Source: Paenibacillus uliginis N3/975 (GTDB lineage: Bacteria > Bacillota > Bacilli > Paenibacillales > Paenibacillaceae). From it: a DNA stretch of 64,000 bases. Position numbers and translations under genes: made by a program. The notes below the pieces were generated by a model. It searched no databases. It saw only the letters and a program-made list of their open reading frames with translations, and was not told where the DNA came from. Below, piece by piece: positions 44,991 to 55,580 of the stretch; position 1 is the first letter of the stretch, and every line of letters begins with the position of its first letter. Location: contig NZ_LT840184.1 in NCBI RefSeq assembly GCF_900177425.1, positions 1,391,487-1,455,486 of the forward strand. The letters are read 5' to 3'.

Positions 44991-45964
44991 TGTTTAATAA
45001 TATTCTAGAGAATGCAGGAAGTACCCCGTTAGTTAACGTTACCATGAATGAATTAGAAAACATAAAGATTTTTTCGAAGATGGAAATGTTTAATCCTACC
45101 GGAAGTGTGAAAGATAGAGCAGCGATGTATACACTTAAAAAATTGCTTGAAGATGGGACGATTAATAAGGACACGATTATTATAGAATCTTCTTCCGGGA
45201 ATTTTGGTCTTGCACTTGCGGCGGCCTGCCGCTACTACGGATTAAAGTTTTATTGTGTTATCGACAAGAATATTATGCCAGACAATGAACGATTAATAGA
45301 GGTACTAAGTGAGAAAGTATTTAAAGTAGAAGAAGCAGATGCATATGGCGGTTACTTATTAAATAGAATAAAAAAAGTACATAGTTTAAAAAATGAGATC
45401 GCTAATTCTTACTGGATAAATCAATATGAAAACCCAATAAATGCAGAATCTTATTATCAAACATTAGGAACTGAAATTGTGAATTCCGTGGAACATATTG
45501 ACTTTCTGTTTATGGGAGTAAGCTCAGGAGGGACAATAACAGGGGTATCTAATAAGGTTAAAGAAAAGTTTCCTGATGCAAAAGTTATTGCTGTAGACAT
45601 TGAAGGTTCGGTCATATTTTGTGATAAATCGGGGAGACGCAGAATACCTGGTATTGGATCTAGTAAATATCCTAAAATACTGGAAAAGGCCCAAATAGAC
45701 GGACATATAATCGTGAGTGAGTCAGAAACAGTAAAGATGTGCCATTATTTATTCGAAAATATGTATATACTAGCTGGTGGTTCATCAGGTTCTGTTATGG
45801 CTGGAATAGTGAAATATTTCACTATTAATCCGGTTAATAGTATGAAAAATGTAGTCACTGTATTTCCTGATAGAGGAGAGAGATATGCAGGTACGATATA
45901 TAATCCGGATTGGTATTCAAGTCTATTATCAAAAGATAAAGGAGAATTCATATGCTATATCTAA
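44990..45964 (+). CDS. sbnA: 2,3-diaminopropionate biosynthesis protein SbnA-like
   Basis: This PLP-dependent enzyme of the cysteine-synthase fold is expected to join O-phospho-L-serine and L-glutamate into N-(1-amino-1-carboxyl-2-ethyl)-glutamate. The PLP lysine lies in NPTGSVKDRAAMYTL. The amino acid loop is ESSSGNFGLALAAACRYYG, and the phosphate-binding loop is MGVSSGGTITGVS. The 324-residue length matches SbnA. It overlaps the thioesterase stop by one base and the sbnB-like gene by 13 bases. With its neighbour it supplies L-2,3-diaminopropionate, probably an NRPS building block here. A cysteine synthase role is less likely given the SbnB pairing. Confidence 0.88.
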   Translation: MFNNILENAGSTPLVNVTMNELENIKIFSKMEMFNPTGSVKDRAAMYTLKKLLEDGTINKDTIIIESSSGNFGLALAAACRYYGLKFYCVIDKNIMPDNERLIEVLSEKVFKVEEADAYGGYLLNRIKKVHSLKNEIANSYWINQYENPINAESYYQTLGTEIVNSVEHIDFLFMGVSSGGTITGVSNKVKEKFPDAKVIAVDIEGSVIFCDKSGRRRIPGIGSSKYPKILEKAQIDGHIIVSESETVKMCHYLFENMYILAGGSSGSVMAGIVKYFTINPVNSMKNVVTVFPDRGERYAGTIYNPDWYSSLLSKDKGEFICYI

Positions 45965-46917
45965 ATGAACATGATTTACAAAAAGTAGGTATAAAGTGGG
46001 AAGAAACGATCGAAGTGATTCGTAATACTATTCAGTTATTAGACACAGACAATATTGTTCAACCAATAAAGCCATATCTCAGATTTAAAGATCAAAAAAA
46101 TAGAATCATTGCTATGCCTGCCTATGTAGGGGAAGGCTATGATGTAGCAGGAATTAAGTGGATTGCTAGTTTCCCGGATAATATAAATAAAGGAATTTCT
46201 AGAGCGAATAGTGTGGTTATTCTTAACAATGCTGATACGGGACAAGTTAAAGCTATTGTAAATGGTTCTTTGCTTAGTGTTATTCGAACAGTTTCTGTTA
46301 GTGGTCTGTTTGTAAAATTATATTTAGAAGCAAAGTCTTTAAAGCGCTTCTCTTTGGGCATCCTTGGTTGGGGGCCGATTGGGCAACATCATTATCAAAT
46401 GTGTCGTCATTTATTTGAGGATCAAATAGAGAGTATCTATTTATATGATATTAATAACACAAAGTTTCCAGAGGATGTTATGAACGACTCTAAAGTTAGA
46501 GTGTGTGGAAACTGGAGAGACGTGTACAGTCAGGCAGATGTGTTCATTACATGTACGGTATCTAGTGAGCGATATATTGACTCTGAGCCAAAGCAGGGTT
46601 CTTTATTATTAAATGTATCACTAAGAGATTATAAATCGGGTGTTTATGAATATGTGAAAAACGGAATTGTAGTAGATAGTTGGAAAGAAGTGTGTCGGGA
46701 AAATACAGATGTTGAATTATTCCATTTGCAAAACGGATTAATGGAATCAGATGTACTAACTTTCAAAGATATTGTTTCTGATTCTATGCTAGAGAAAATA
46801 AACAATGATCAATCGATAATGATAAATCCAATGGGGATGTCTGCGTTTGATATGTCTATTGGGGAGTATTATTTTAGGCTCGCAAGTAAAGAAAACATTG
46901 GTCTTCTACTTGAGTGA
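45952..46917 (+). CDS. sbnB: 2,3-diaminopropionate biosynthesis protein SbnB-like
   Basis: This NAD-dependent enzyme of the ornithine cyclodeaminase/mu-crystallin family is expected to oxidatively split the SbnA product into L-2,3-diaminopropionate and 2-oxoglutarate. Features are GYDVAGIKWIASFPDNI, the dinucleotide fold LGILGWGPIGQHHYQ and ITCTVSSERYI, with the C-terminal helix returning to the first domain. The 321-residue length is near SbnB. AAAGGAGAATTC precedes the ATG, and the start overlaps the sbnA-like gene by 13 bases. Confidence 0.88.
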   Translation: MLYLNEHDLQKVGIKWEETIEVIRNTIQLLDTDNIVQPIKPYLRFKDQKNRIIAMPAYVGEGYDVAGIKWIASFPDNINKGISRANSVVILNNADTGQVKAIVNGSLLSVIRTVSVSGLFVKLYLEAKSLKRFSLGILGWGPIGQHHYQMCRHLFEDQIESIYLYDINNTKFPEDVMNDSKVRVCGNWRDVYSQADVFITCTVSSERYIDSEPKQGSLLLNVSLRDYKSGVYEYVKNGIVVDSWKEVCRENTDVELFHLQNGLMESDVLTFKDIVSDSMLEKINNDQSIMINPMGMSAFDMSIGEYYFRLASKENIGLLLE

Positions 46918-46970
46918 AGCACGCTTTATAGGTTGGAGCTAAATTATTAATATCATGAAGGGAAGATTAC

Positions 46971-49900
46971 ATGCTGCACAAACTTGATCGTGCGAATGTA
47001 GAGGATATGTATGAATTAACTCCTCTGCAGTCAGGTATATTATTTCATTATTTAAAGAATCCAGACAGAAATCAATATCATGAGCAAATTAGAATAACCA
47101 TACAAGGCGAAATTGAGCAAGATTTGTTCATCGAAGCTTGGCAACAAGTTGCTTTTCAAAACGAAATTCTTCGAACGGTATTTAGATGGGAGAATATTTC
47201 AAAATCAGTTCAAATTGTATTAAAACAAATTGAGTTGAACTACACATTTTATGATTTGTCGAATGATAGCTGGCAAGAGCAAAATGAAAAGCTTAATCAG
47301 CTTGATGTTCTCGATCGTCAACAAGCATTCGACTTACACAACATCCCGTTTCGAATCATGCTTGTTGCGCTTGGAAACAGTCGTTACGAGCTGATTATCA
47401 GCAACCATCATATTCTATATGACGGATTTAGCAATGTAGTATTGTTAGAGGAATTTGTTCGTAATTATGAGTTTTTAATAAAAGGGAAAAAAATCCAATT
47501 TGCAAGAAAGCCCAAGTTTAAAGATTTTGTCCGGCATATTCACGAAGATGGACTTGGTTCAGAGAAAGAGTCATTCTGGAAAAACTATTTTCAGAACTAT
47601 GAATCGTACGAGTCGTTCTCTCCGAGTGATGCAGTAGTTAATAGTTTGCCTGCAACGGATAGCTTGCATACATTAATAGACGAGAACCTGCACGAGTCGA
47701 TTAAATCGTTTGCTATAGCGCATGAGGTTACTCCCGCGATTATTTACTATGCTGCTTGGGGTATTTTGCTACAGCGGTATCATAATACTGATGACATCAT
47801 ATTTGGTGTTCCGATGTCTGTCCGTTCCAATCAGATTGATGGGATCGATAGAATGGTTGGTCTTTATATTAATACTCTCCCTATTCGGATTAATACAGCT
47901 AAGGATGACAAGGTATGTGATCTCTTAAGATCGGTAGCCGACTATTTTTATCATAAAGAGCTCTTCCAAAATACAGCGCTTCTAGATATTAAAGCATATA
48001 GTGGTAGTGAAGAGAGTATTGGGTTTAACTCGATCTTGGCAATTGAAAATTACAGCAGCAGTCTGGAGATAAAGAGTGAGGCTGCAGGGTTATTGTTATC
48101 ATTGCATTCTGCTTTTGAACGAACTAATTATGATATGACAGTCCGACTTTCGCTGCTTGGTAAGCCAGAGCTTGACTTGATATATAATTCGTCTGTTTAT
48201 AATAAAGAATTTGTATCTCAAATGGCGCGTCACTATCTTTATATCATTGAGCAGTTGATTTCAGAATCAAATCTGCTTGTCTCTGAGATCGAGTTACTAT
48301 CGAATAAAGAGAAACAATTAATTGTAGGCCAGTTTAGCGGTGAAAAGATTGAAAATCATGATGTTTTATCCTTCCGACAGTTGTTAGAGAAGATTGTAGC
48401 TATTAAACCGAACCGCAACTGTGTTTATGAACATGGGGAAAATCACACGCAAAGCGTTACCCTTGCCGAAATGTATAAGAAGTCCAAGGACGTAGCAGCA
48501 CACTTGTTAACTAAAGGCTTGCGTCATCAAGAGCGTGTTGCGGTGTTGATGGATAACTCTAGTAAAATGGTTTATACCTTATTAGGTGTTCTAATGGCAG
48601 GGGGAGTATATGTTGCATTGGATCCGGAGTATCCTACTAATCGTATGAAAGCTATACTGGAAGATTGTCAGTGTCAATATGTATTGACATGCTCTGGTAT
48701 CGAAGTACCACAGGATATTACCGCTAATGTGATTTATGTTGACCAGTTTGGGGGTCAAGGAGAATTGGATCATTCTATACTAAATCAAGTCGTCACTTCT
48801 CCTGACGATTTGGCCTATATTTTATATACTTCGGGGTCAACAGGTAAGCCGAAGGGTGTAATGATCGAGCGTGTTTCCGTGTTCCAGCTCTTAAGCTGTC
48901 TAGAAAATCAATACAAATGGGATAATAAAGATGTTTTCTTAGTAAGAACATCTTTTACTTTTGACGTTTCGATACCTGAGTTATTCGGATGGTTACTAGC
49001 GGACGCTAGTCTTGTTATTCCACAGAAGAACGCAAGCAAGGATCCGGTCTTTCTGTTAGACATTATAAAAACGTACAAAGTATCCCAGATCAATTTCACT
49101 CCAGCAATGTTTAATGTATTTATGGAGTATTTGTCTCCAGCCACGATTGCGAAACTAAACAGTGTTAAGCATATTTATTTGGCTGGCGAGCGGCTGCTTG
49201 AAAGTACAGTAGATAAATTCCATGCACTTGGAACTAGTGTTACCTTGCACAATTTATATGGTCCAACCGAGTCTACGGTTTATTGTACGCACTTAACAAT
49301 GGAAAAGGGGTTCGCTGGAAAGGTTACAATTGGTCGTCCTTTGCCTAATGCTCAAATCTACATTGTAGATAACGAACTTAGATTATGCCCTGTTGGTGTG
49401 CATGGACAAATCGCGATTGCTGGTACTGGTACTGCAAAAGGGTATTTTGGAAATTCGGAGCTGACCAATTCTAAGTTTATCCCTAATCCGTTTGGAGAAG
49501 GAAGGCTGTATTTATCGGGCGATTATGGAAGATGGTTGCCGGATGGGCAAATCGATTACCTTGGTCGAATTGATGGGCAAAATAAATTACGTGGATATCG
49601 AATAGAAAATGAGGAAATAGAAAATACGATTTTGAACTACCCTGGAGTTAAAGAGGCTTCGGTTATGATCACTAAGGATTCTAATGGGGTAGATTCTTTG
49701 TGCGGCTTTTTTACGTCGAGACAGCTAGAAGACACAGAGAAGATTAAAAAGCATATTGCTTCACAACTACCTTTTTACATGGTTCCTAACTTTTTATTCC
49801 AAATTGACCGATTGCCGCTAACGAGCTCTGGTAAAGTGGACAAAAAAGAGTTGCAGAGAATTATGAATGAGGAGAAGCGTATAAACTCAGACTCTCAAGT

Positions 49901-52900
49901 CTCCTTAAACTCGCAAACGGAACATACTTTATCTCAATTATGGAGCGAGATTCTGGATTTAGAAACTTCAGAAATAGGATTGGATTCGAATTTCTTCCAA
50001 TTAGGCGGACACTCTTTAAAAGCGATTAAATTAGTAGGGGCTATTCAAAAGCATCTGGATGTCCAACTTAACTTACACACAATCTTCGCTTCACCGTTTT
50101 TGAGTTCAATGGCAGATACAATCGACCGTTTAAAATCGAAAACTGATGATAAGTTAACCACACAGTCGCTAGAACAGTATACGAATCTTTTTACTGCCTC
50201 AGATGGTCAACAGCGAATGTGGGTCTTGGATAAGATAAGTCCGGGAACTTATCACATTTCAGCTTCTTTTGAAATAAAAGGCGAAATTGATTATTCGCTA
50301 TTAAATAAGGCGATGAATCAAATTATTGACAGATATGAAAGTCTTAGAACGACTTTTGAAATCGTTGATGATCGCTTATGCCAGCGTATACATCCTGCAG
50401 GGCAGCGGTATTTTGAAGCTGAGCGAATCGAAATCCCGATTCAATGGGATGTCCAACTGATTAATGAGAGGCTTCAATTTATTCAATCGAGACCGTTCAA
50501 CCTGGAGCAAGAGGTATTGTTTAGATTTACCGTATTGGAGCGCACCGAGCAAGAAAATATTCTATCAGTAACGTTCCATCACATTATTTGCGATGAGCAA
50601 TCGGTCGGCATTATTATGCATGATTTTGCTACTTTATATAAGGGCTCAATTATTGGAGAGTCCATTATATTACCTGAAGTAACGTACCATGCCAAAGATT
50701 TTGCATACTGGCAGCAGAAGCAAAGCAGCGAAGATAAGCTGGGACGAGAGTATTGGGGAAAGCAATTTCAACAGAACATTCCACTAACGCGATTCCCAGC
50801 TGATTTCACAACAAGCGGCGCAGATATCTCAGTTAGCAGAAAAATCAATGCATACATTGAGAAAGAGCTTTTGGATAAGATAGAAAGAGCCTGCGCAGCA
50901 AACGGGGTATCTTTATTCGTTTATATGGCTGCAGCATTGAAAGTATTACTTTATAAAAATACCGCTGAAAAAGATGTCATTATTGGAACGCCTATTTCGG
51001 AGCGGGATAGTGGTTTGTGGGGTGATTCGGTTGGATTGTTCCAAAATACAATTCCGTTAATAACCGAAATCAAGGATGATTTATCGTTTAATGACACCTT
51101 AGAACTTGTGAAATCCAACTTTATCGAAGCACTTGCTCATAAGCATTATCCGTTTAATAGGATGGTAGAAGACCTGAATGTTGATACATTAGCTCGGAAA
51201 ACGCCTCTATTTACGGTTATGATTGTTTTGCATGACGATGAGTTGAAGACGGAGAGCATTAGGTTAACCGATGATTTGTCTTTGGGGGAAAGGAACCAAG
51301 AGCAGGGACTTGCCAGTTACGATCTTGTGTTTTATATAAAACCGCAAAGTGATCAGATAAGAATCGAGTTGGAATACGACACATCGTTGTATCTCCCATC
51401 TCGCATGCAACGAACGTTAGAACACTTTATTACGCTCATTGCTGATTCTGCCGCGAATGGTGTTAATAAGGTCTCAGATCTTAAAATGCTGAGTCAACAA
51501 GAAGAATATACGCTTGTTCATGAATACAATAATACGGCGTCAAGCTATGATAGCAATGTTCCAGTGTTTCATTACATTGATAATTATGCCGTCAAATATC
51601 CGGAACATACATGCGTGGTATGTGAAGATAATACGTTAACTTACAAAAATGTTGTTGAAAAAACGAATGCCTTAGCTAATTATTTGAATACTGAAAGAAA
51701 CATGAACGTGGGCGATCATATAGGCGTATTCATGCGGCGCAGCTATTTGTCACCCATTGCCATGATCGGCGTACTTAAGTCAGGTGCGTGTTATGTGCCA
51801 CTAGACCCTAGTTATCCTCAGGAACGTATTCATTATATGATCGAGGATTCTAAGATCCAACTTTTAATCACAGACGATGAGACAGATTTGAATGGCATTC
51901 CTGATTCCATTAAGGTTATTCGTATCTCGGACTCATTCCTAGACGGATATGAGAAAGAGAGAGCGGGATTGGAGACTCATTCTTCAGATCGAGCAGTTGT
52001 GCTGTATACATCTGGTTCAACCGGGCTACCTAAAGGAGTTATGCTTAGTCATAAAAATTTAGCAGCATTCATACATTGGGCGCTCAATGAATTTTCGCAT
52101 TCCCCTTACGAAGTAGGGTATTCTGTAACATCATACTGTTTCGACTTATCCTTATACGAAGTGCTGCTGCCTTTATGCAGCGGAAAGAAAGTCCGTATAC
52201 TCCAATCTTCAGTAGATATCGCTAAGTATCTGAATGAAGATCGGGGTGTTTTACTAAATACGGTGCCGTCTGTCGTAGAAGGACTATTGAAAAATGACGT
52301 TAATTTGGATTCAATCACCGTTTTGAATATGGCGGGCGAACCAATTCCGCTTTCCGTTAAGGAAGGTTTAAATTATAAGAAGATTGAAGTGAGAAATTTA
52401 TATGGACCAACGGAAGATACGATTTACAGCAGCTGCTATCACATTCACAATGAGAGTAATCTAATTCCGATCGGACGACCAATTCTCAATACTCAAATCT
52501 ATCTTTTAGATGAATATCTTACTCCAGTTCCGAATGGAGTTGCTGGTGAAATCTGCATTTCAGGTGACGGAATTGCACTAGGATACTGGAACAAACCAGA
52601 AATTACAGACCAACGTTTTGTAAGGAATCCTTTTGCAGAAGATCATAACCTCATACTCTACCGGACAGGTGATCTTGGAAAGAGGATGGAAGACGGAAAT
52701 ATTCAATTTATAGGAAGAAAGGATAATCAAATCAAAATAAATGGTTATCGTATTGAACTAGAAGAAATAGAAACCGTCATCAATCAACACGATAAGATAC
52801 AGGCCGCGACTGTATTAAAGAAAGCGAATGGAGAGCACGCCTATCTTGCAGCATATGTTACATTAAAACGCCATTCATTGATGGAAAATGGAAATGATGT

Positions 52901-55550
52901 AGTACCTGAAAGAAGTACTGATAATCAAGCGTTATCAGTCGTATCACGTATTCCTGAAGGAAATGAAGCGAAAATATATCAGTTTAGTAAGTGTTACCAT
53001 ACGATCTATGAAGATCAAGCCATGAGTAACCCTGATAAAGTTTCCTTTGTATCTAACGGAAAATCATTTACTTATAACGAAGTCAATGAAATGTCAAACT
53101 CACTTGCTCGTTATATGAGGAAGAAAGCAAACATTGAAAGAGAAAAACCTGTAGTTATATTAATGAATCGTTCCATACATTTTGTGACGGCTGTACTGGC
53201 AACATGGAAATGTGCTGCAGCTTATGTTCCAATAGATCCGAACAACCCTGATAAGCGTATTTTTGCGATGATTGAACAAATTAATCCCGCTTTAGTTCTA
53301 GTTGAATCAGAAGTATTATCAGATTCAGCACTTCATCATATAAGTAAAGCGCATAAAGTTGTTCAGATCGATCGCGAATATGATGCAATTGTTCAGGAAA
53401 GTAAACATAATCTCAATCTTCCATCTGATCCATACCAGCTAGCTTACATTTTCTTTACATCAGGCTCAACTGGTACGCCTAAAGGCGCCATGATTGAACA
53501 TATAGGTATGATAAATCATATGTATGGGAAAATAACCGATTTATCATTAAGTTCTGATTGTGTCATTGCACAGAATGCAAAGCAATCCTTTGACATTTCC
53601 ATCTGGCAGTTGTTCACGTCAGCATTAGTCGGTGGAAAAACAATTATTTACTCGAATGAACAAGTCCTTGATCCGCGTAAATTCATTAGCAGAATATCTC
53701 AAGATAAAGTAAACGTACTTGAAGTTGTACCATCTTATCTGTCACTATTACTTGATTATGCTGACGAGAGTTTGCATCTAGATTTGGACTGTTTAATGGT
53801 GACAGGCGAGCAGCTTCATTTGCCGCTTGTACAGAAGTGGTTTGAGCGTTTTACTAATGTACCAATGGTAAATGCCTATGGCCCTACCGAAGCATCGGAT
53901 GATATTACACATCATTGGATCAAGCAGCCGCCAAGTGAGGGGGTCATTCCTGTGGGAAGTCCATTGCCTAATACAACAATTTATGTTGTGGACGAGGAGA
54001 TGCGAATCGTTCCACTAGAGGAAAAAGGAGAAATTTGTGTTGCTGGTATCGGCGTAGGAAGAGGTTACTTGAATAACATTGATAAAACAAATGAAGTTTT
54101 TATGGAAGATCCGTTTACGAAAGGTAATGGCAGAAAGTTATATCGGACAGGAGACATCGGAGTTCTGATGCCTGATATGACCTTGCGATTTATTGGAAGG
54201 AAAGATCAACAAATTAAGCTGCGGGGACATCGTATTGAATTAGGTGAAGTTGAAACGGCCATGATGCAAATCGTTGAAATCAAAGAAGCTGTAGTTGTAC
54301 ATGTTCAAGAAGTAGCAGAAGAAGATGGCTACTTGTGTGCGTATTACACCACGATTGAAAATGATGATGAACAAATGGAAGTAATCATCGCGAATCAGTT
54401 AAATAAACGACTTCCTGCTTTTATGATTCCAGAGCATTTCGAACGTATGGAAGAGTTCCCATTAAATCAAAATGGGAAAATAGATCGCAAACAACTTCCT
54501 TTGCCATCCAGAAATGCAAGCAAACTGTCTGAAAGTTTGAAACTTTATTTAAGAGATAAGCTTCCTTATTATATGATTCCTGAGGTTGTTAACGTTATGG
54601 AACAGTTCCCGAGAACGCCTAATGGGAAAATTGACAGAAAAGCGCTTGAAGCGTTGAAAGACGTCTCACCAGAGTATAAATCGTTGACACATGAGATGGA
54701 AACACGTTCGTTAAATAAGTTTCAAGCAAGTATCCTTAAAGCTTGGGAAGCAGTTTTAGACAAGCAAGAGATTTCTATCGAGAGTAATTTTTTTGATCAG
54801 GGAGGAAATTCTTTCAAGCTAATGAAAGTCTTCGAGAGTTTGAGCTCGGAATATGAAGGTTTGAAAGTTACTGACCTATTTACGTTCCCGAATGTGAATG
54901 AGCTTGCAGGTCACCTCGCCACCTTAACCAGTGGCAACAGCTCGCTTCAGCGTATATTAAATCGGTATGGTATGGAATATAAGCCAATTAAAAAGGAACC
55001 ATCCAATTCTGGTCATAGCGTGTTTGAAAACAATCGAATTATTATCGAGGGAGATCAGTATAAACAGCTAAAGAAATTAAGTGACAGCATAGGTGGTTCG
55101 ATTGACTCCATTGTACAGGCTATCTGTTTCTTCCTTACAAAGTATGTGGTTCGCAGTAGGTCAGTTTGCATACAAACGTATAATCCAAGCAACGGACAAA
55201 TAAGTGTATTACAACCGCCTATGGATAATGTTGAGCGACCTGTAGATCTGTTCAAGTTATTTGCAGAGGGAAGAACAAGTAACAAAGAGTCATATGATTA
55301 TAAGGCTGTACAAAGTGTTACGAACAGAGATAAGATTTTACCTCTACTTTTTTCATCGAATGCAGGCCATATGGATTTGCAAACGTTGATTAAAGTATAC
55401 AAATTGTTATTTGAATATGTTGATAATGGGGAAGATCGTGCTGAGATCACGGTTTACTTTGACACGCAGTTAATTGATGGTACAACGAAAACGCAATTTA
55501 TGATGCTTTTGGAAGCTATGGTAGATAAGTCTTCCAAAATCCCATCGTGA
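46971..55550 (+). CDS. Nonribosomal peptide synthetase, C-A-PCP-C-A(A)-PCP plus half condensation domain
   Basis: The 2859-residue synthetase reads as follows. C1 (~5-440) has HHILYDG, and its LTPLQSGILFHYL start is typical of domains taking a D-configured donor. A1 (~450-970) and PCP1 (~985-1060, GGHSLKA) follow. C2 (~1073-1500) has HHIICDE. A2 starts at ~1520 with SGSTGLPKG at ~1680 and GYRIELEEIE at ~1925. Before its A9-A10 part comes a complete A3 (~2000-2505; SGSTGTPKG, NGKIDRKQL). The missing A2 tail LPYYMIP...NGKIDRKAL follows at ~2528-2555. PCP2 (~2575-2650, GGNSFKL) and ~200 residues resembling the C-terminal half of a condensation domain end it. Pocket residues read by eye: A1 D-V-P-N-Y-A-L-V-Y, A2 D-L-Y-N-N-A-L-I-Y (alanine-like), A3 D-I-W-E-M-T-A-D-D. 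AAGGGAAG precedes the ATG. Confidence 0.9.
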   Translation: MLHKLDRANVEDMYELTPLQSGILFHYLKNPDRNQYHEQIRITIQGEIEQDLFIEAWQQVAFQNEILRTVFRWENISKSVQIVLKQIELNYTFYDLSNDSWQEQNEKLNQLDVLDRQQAFDLHNIPFRIMLVALGNSRYELIISNHHILYDGFSNVVLLEEFVRNYEFLIKGKKIQFARKPKFKDFVRHIHEDGLGSEKESFWKNYFQNYESYESFSPSDAVVNSLPATDSLHTLIDENLHESIKSFAIAHEVTPAIIYYAAWGILLQRYHNTDDIIFGVPMSVRSNQIDGIDRMVGLYINTLPIRINTAKDDKVCDLLRSVADYFYHKELFQNTALLDIKAYSGSEESIGFNSILAIENYSSSLEIKSEAAGLLLSLHSAFERTNYDMTVRLSLLGKPELDLIYNSSVYNKEFVSQMARHYLYIIEQLISESNLLVSEIELLSNKEKQLIVGQFSGEKIENHDVLSFRQLLEKIVAIKPNRNCVYEHGENHTQSVTLAEMYKKSKDVAAHLLTKGLRHQERVAVLMDNSSKMVYTLLGVLMAGGVYVALDPEYPTNRMKAILEDCQCQYVLTCSGIEVPQDITANVIYVDQFGGQGELDHSILNQVVTSPDDLAYILYTSGSTGKPKGVMIERVSVFQLLSCLENQYKWDNKDVFLVRTSFTFDVSIPELFGWLLADASLVIPQKNASKDPVFLLDIIKTYKVSQINFTPAMFNVFMEYLSPATIAKLNSVKHIYLAGERLLESTVDKFHALGTSVTLHNLYGPTESTVYCTHLTMEKGFAGKVTIGRPLPNAQIYIVDNELRLCPVGVHGQIAIAGTGTAKGYFGNSELTNSKFIPNPFGEGRLYLSGDYGRWLPDGQIDYLGRIDGQNKLRGYRIENEEIENTILNYPGVKEASVMITKDSNGVDSLCGFFTSRQLEDTEKIKKHIASQLPFYMVPNFLFQIDRLPLTSSGKVDKKELQRIMNEEKRINSDSQVSLNSQTEHTLSQLWSEILDLETSEIGLDSNFFQLGGHSLKAIKLVGAIQKHLDVQLNLHTIFASPFLSSMADTIDRLKSKTDDKLTTQSLEQYTNLFTASDGQQRMWVLDKISPGTYHISASFEIKGEIDYSLLNKAMNQIIDRYESLRTTFEIVDDRLCQRIHPAGQRYFEAERIEIPIQWDVQLINERLQFIQSRPFNLEQEVLFRFTVLERTEQENILSVTFHHIICDEQSVGIIMHDFATLYKGSIIGESIILPEVTYHAKDFAYWQQKQSSEDKLGREYWGKQFQQNIPLTRFPADFTTSGADISVSRKINAYIEKELLDKIERACAANGVSLFVYMAAALKVLLYKNTAEKDVIIGTPISERDSGLWGDSVGLFQNTIPLITEIKDDLSFNDTLELVKSNFIEALAHKHYPFNRMVEDLNVDTLARKTPLFTVMIVLHDDELKTESIRLTDDLSLGERNQEQGLASYDLVFYIKPQSDQIRIELEYDTSLYLPSRMQRTLEHFITLIADSAANGVNKVSDLKMLSQQEEYTLVHEYNNTASSYDSNVPVFHYIDNYAVKYPEHTCVVCEDNTLTYKNVVEKTNALANYLNTERNMNVGDHIGVFMRRSYLSPIAMIGVLKSGACYVPLDPSYPQERIHYMIEDSKIQLLITDDETDLNGIPDSIKVIRISDSFLDGYEKERAGLETHSSDRAVVLYTSGSTGLPKGVMLSHKNLAAFIHWALNEFSHSPYEVGYSVTSYCFDLSLYEVLLPLCSGKKVRILQSSVDIAKYLNEDRGVLLNTVPSVVEGLLKNDVNLDSITVLNMAGEPIPLSVKEGLNYKKIEVRNLYGPTEDTIYSSCYHIHNESNLIPIGRPILNTQIYLLDEYLTPVPNGVAGEICISGDGIALGYWNKPEITDQRFVRNPFAEDHNLILYRTGDLGKRMEDGNIQFIGRKDNQIKINGYRIELEEIETVINQHDKIQAATVLKKANGEHAYLAAYVTLKRHSLMENGNDVVPERSTDNQALSVVSRIPEGNEAKIYQFSKCYHTIYEDQAMSNPDKVSFVSNGKSFTYNEVNEMSNSLARYMRKKANIEREKPVVILMNRSIHFVTAVLATWKCAAAYVPIDPNNPDKRIFAMIEQINPALVLVESEVLSDSALHHISKAHKVVQIDREYDAIVQESKHNLNLPSDPYQLAYIFFTSGSTGTPKGAMIEHIGMINHMYGKITDLSLSSDCVIAQNAKQSFDISIWQLFTSALVGGKTIIYSNEQVLDPRKFISRISQDKVNVLEVVPSYLSLLLDYADESLHLDLDCLMVTGEQLHLPLVQKWFERFTNVPMVNAYGPTEASDDITHHWIKQPPSEGVIPVGSPLPNTTIYVVDEEMRIVPLEEKGEICVAGIGVGRGYLNNIDKTNEVFMEDPFTKGNGRKLYRTGDIGVLMPDMTLRFIGRKDQQIKLRGHRIELGEVETAMMQIVEIKEAVVVHVQEVAEEDGYLCAYYTTIENDDEQMEVIIANQLNKRLPAFMIPEHFERMEEFPLNQNGKIDRKQLPLPSRNASKLSESLKLYLRDKLPYYMIPEVVNVMEQFPRTPNGKIDRKALEALKDVSPEYKSLTHEMETRSLNKFQASILKAWEAVLDKQEISIESNFFDQGGNSFKLMKVFESLSSEYEGLKVTDLFTFPNVNELAGHLATLTSGNSSLQRILNRYGMEYKPIKKEPSNSGHSVFENNRIIIEGDQYKQLKKLSDSIGGSIDSIVQAICFFLTKYVVRSRSVCIQTYNPSNGQISVLQPPMDNVERPVDLFKLFAEGRTSNKESYDYKAVQSVTNRDKILPLLFSSNAGHMDLQTLIKVYKLLFEYVDNGEDRAEITVYFDTQLIDGTTKTQFMMLLEAMVDKSSKIPS

Positions 55551-55580
55551 ATTTAACATCTTTCCTGTGGGGGGATTAAT

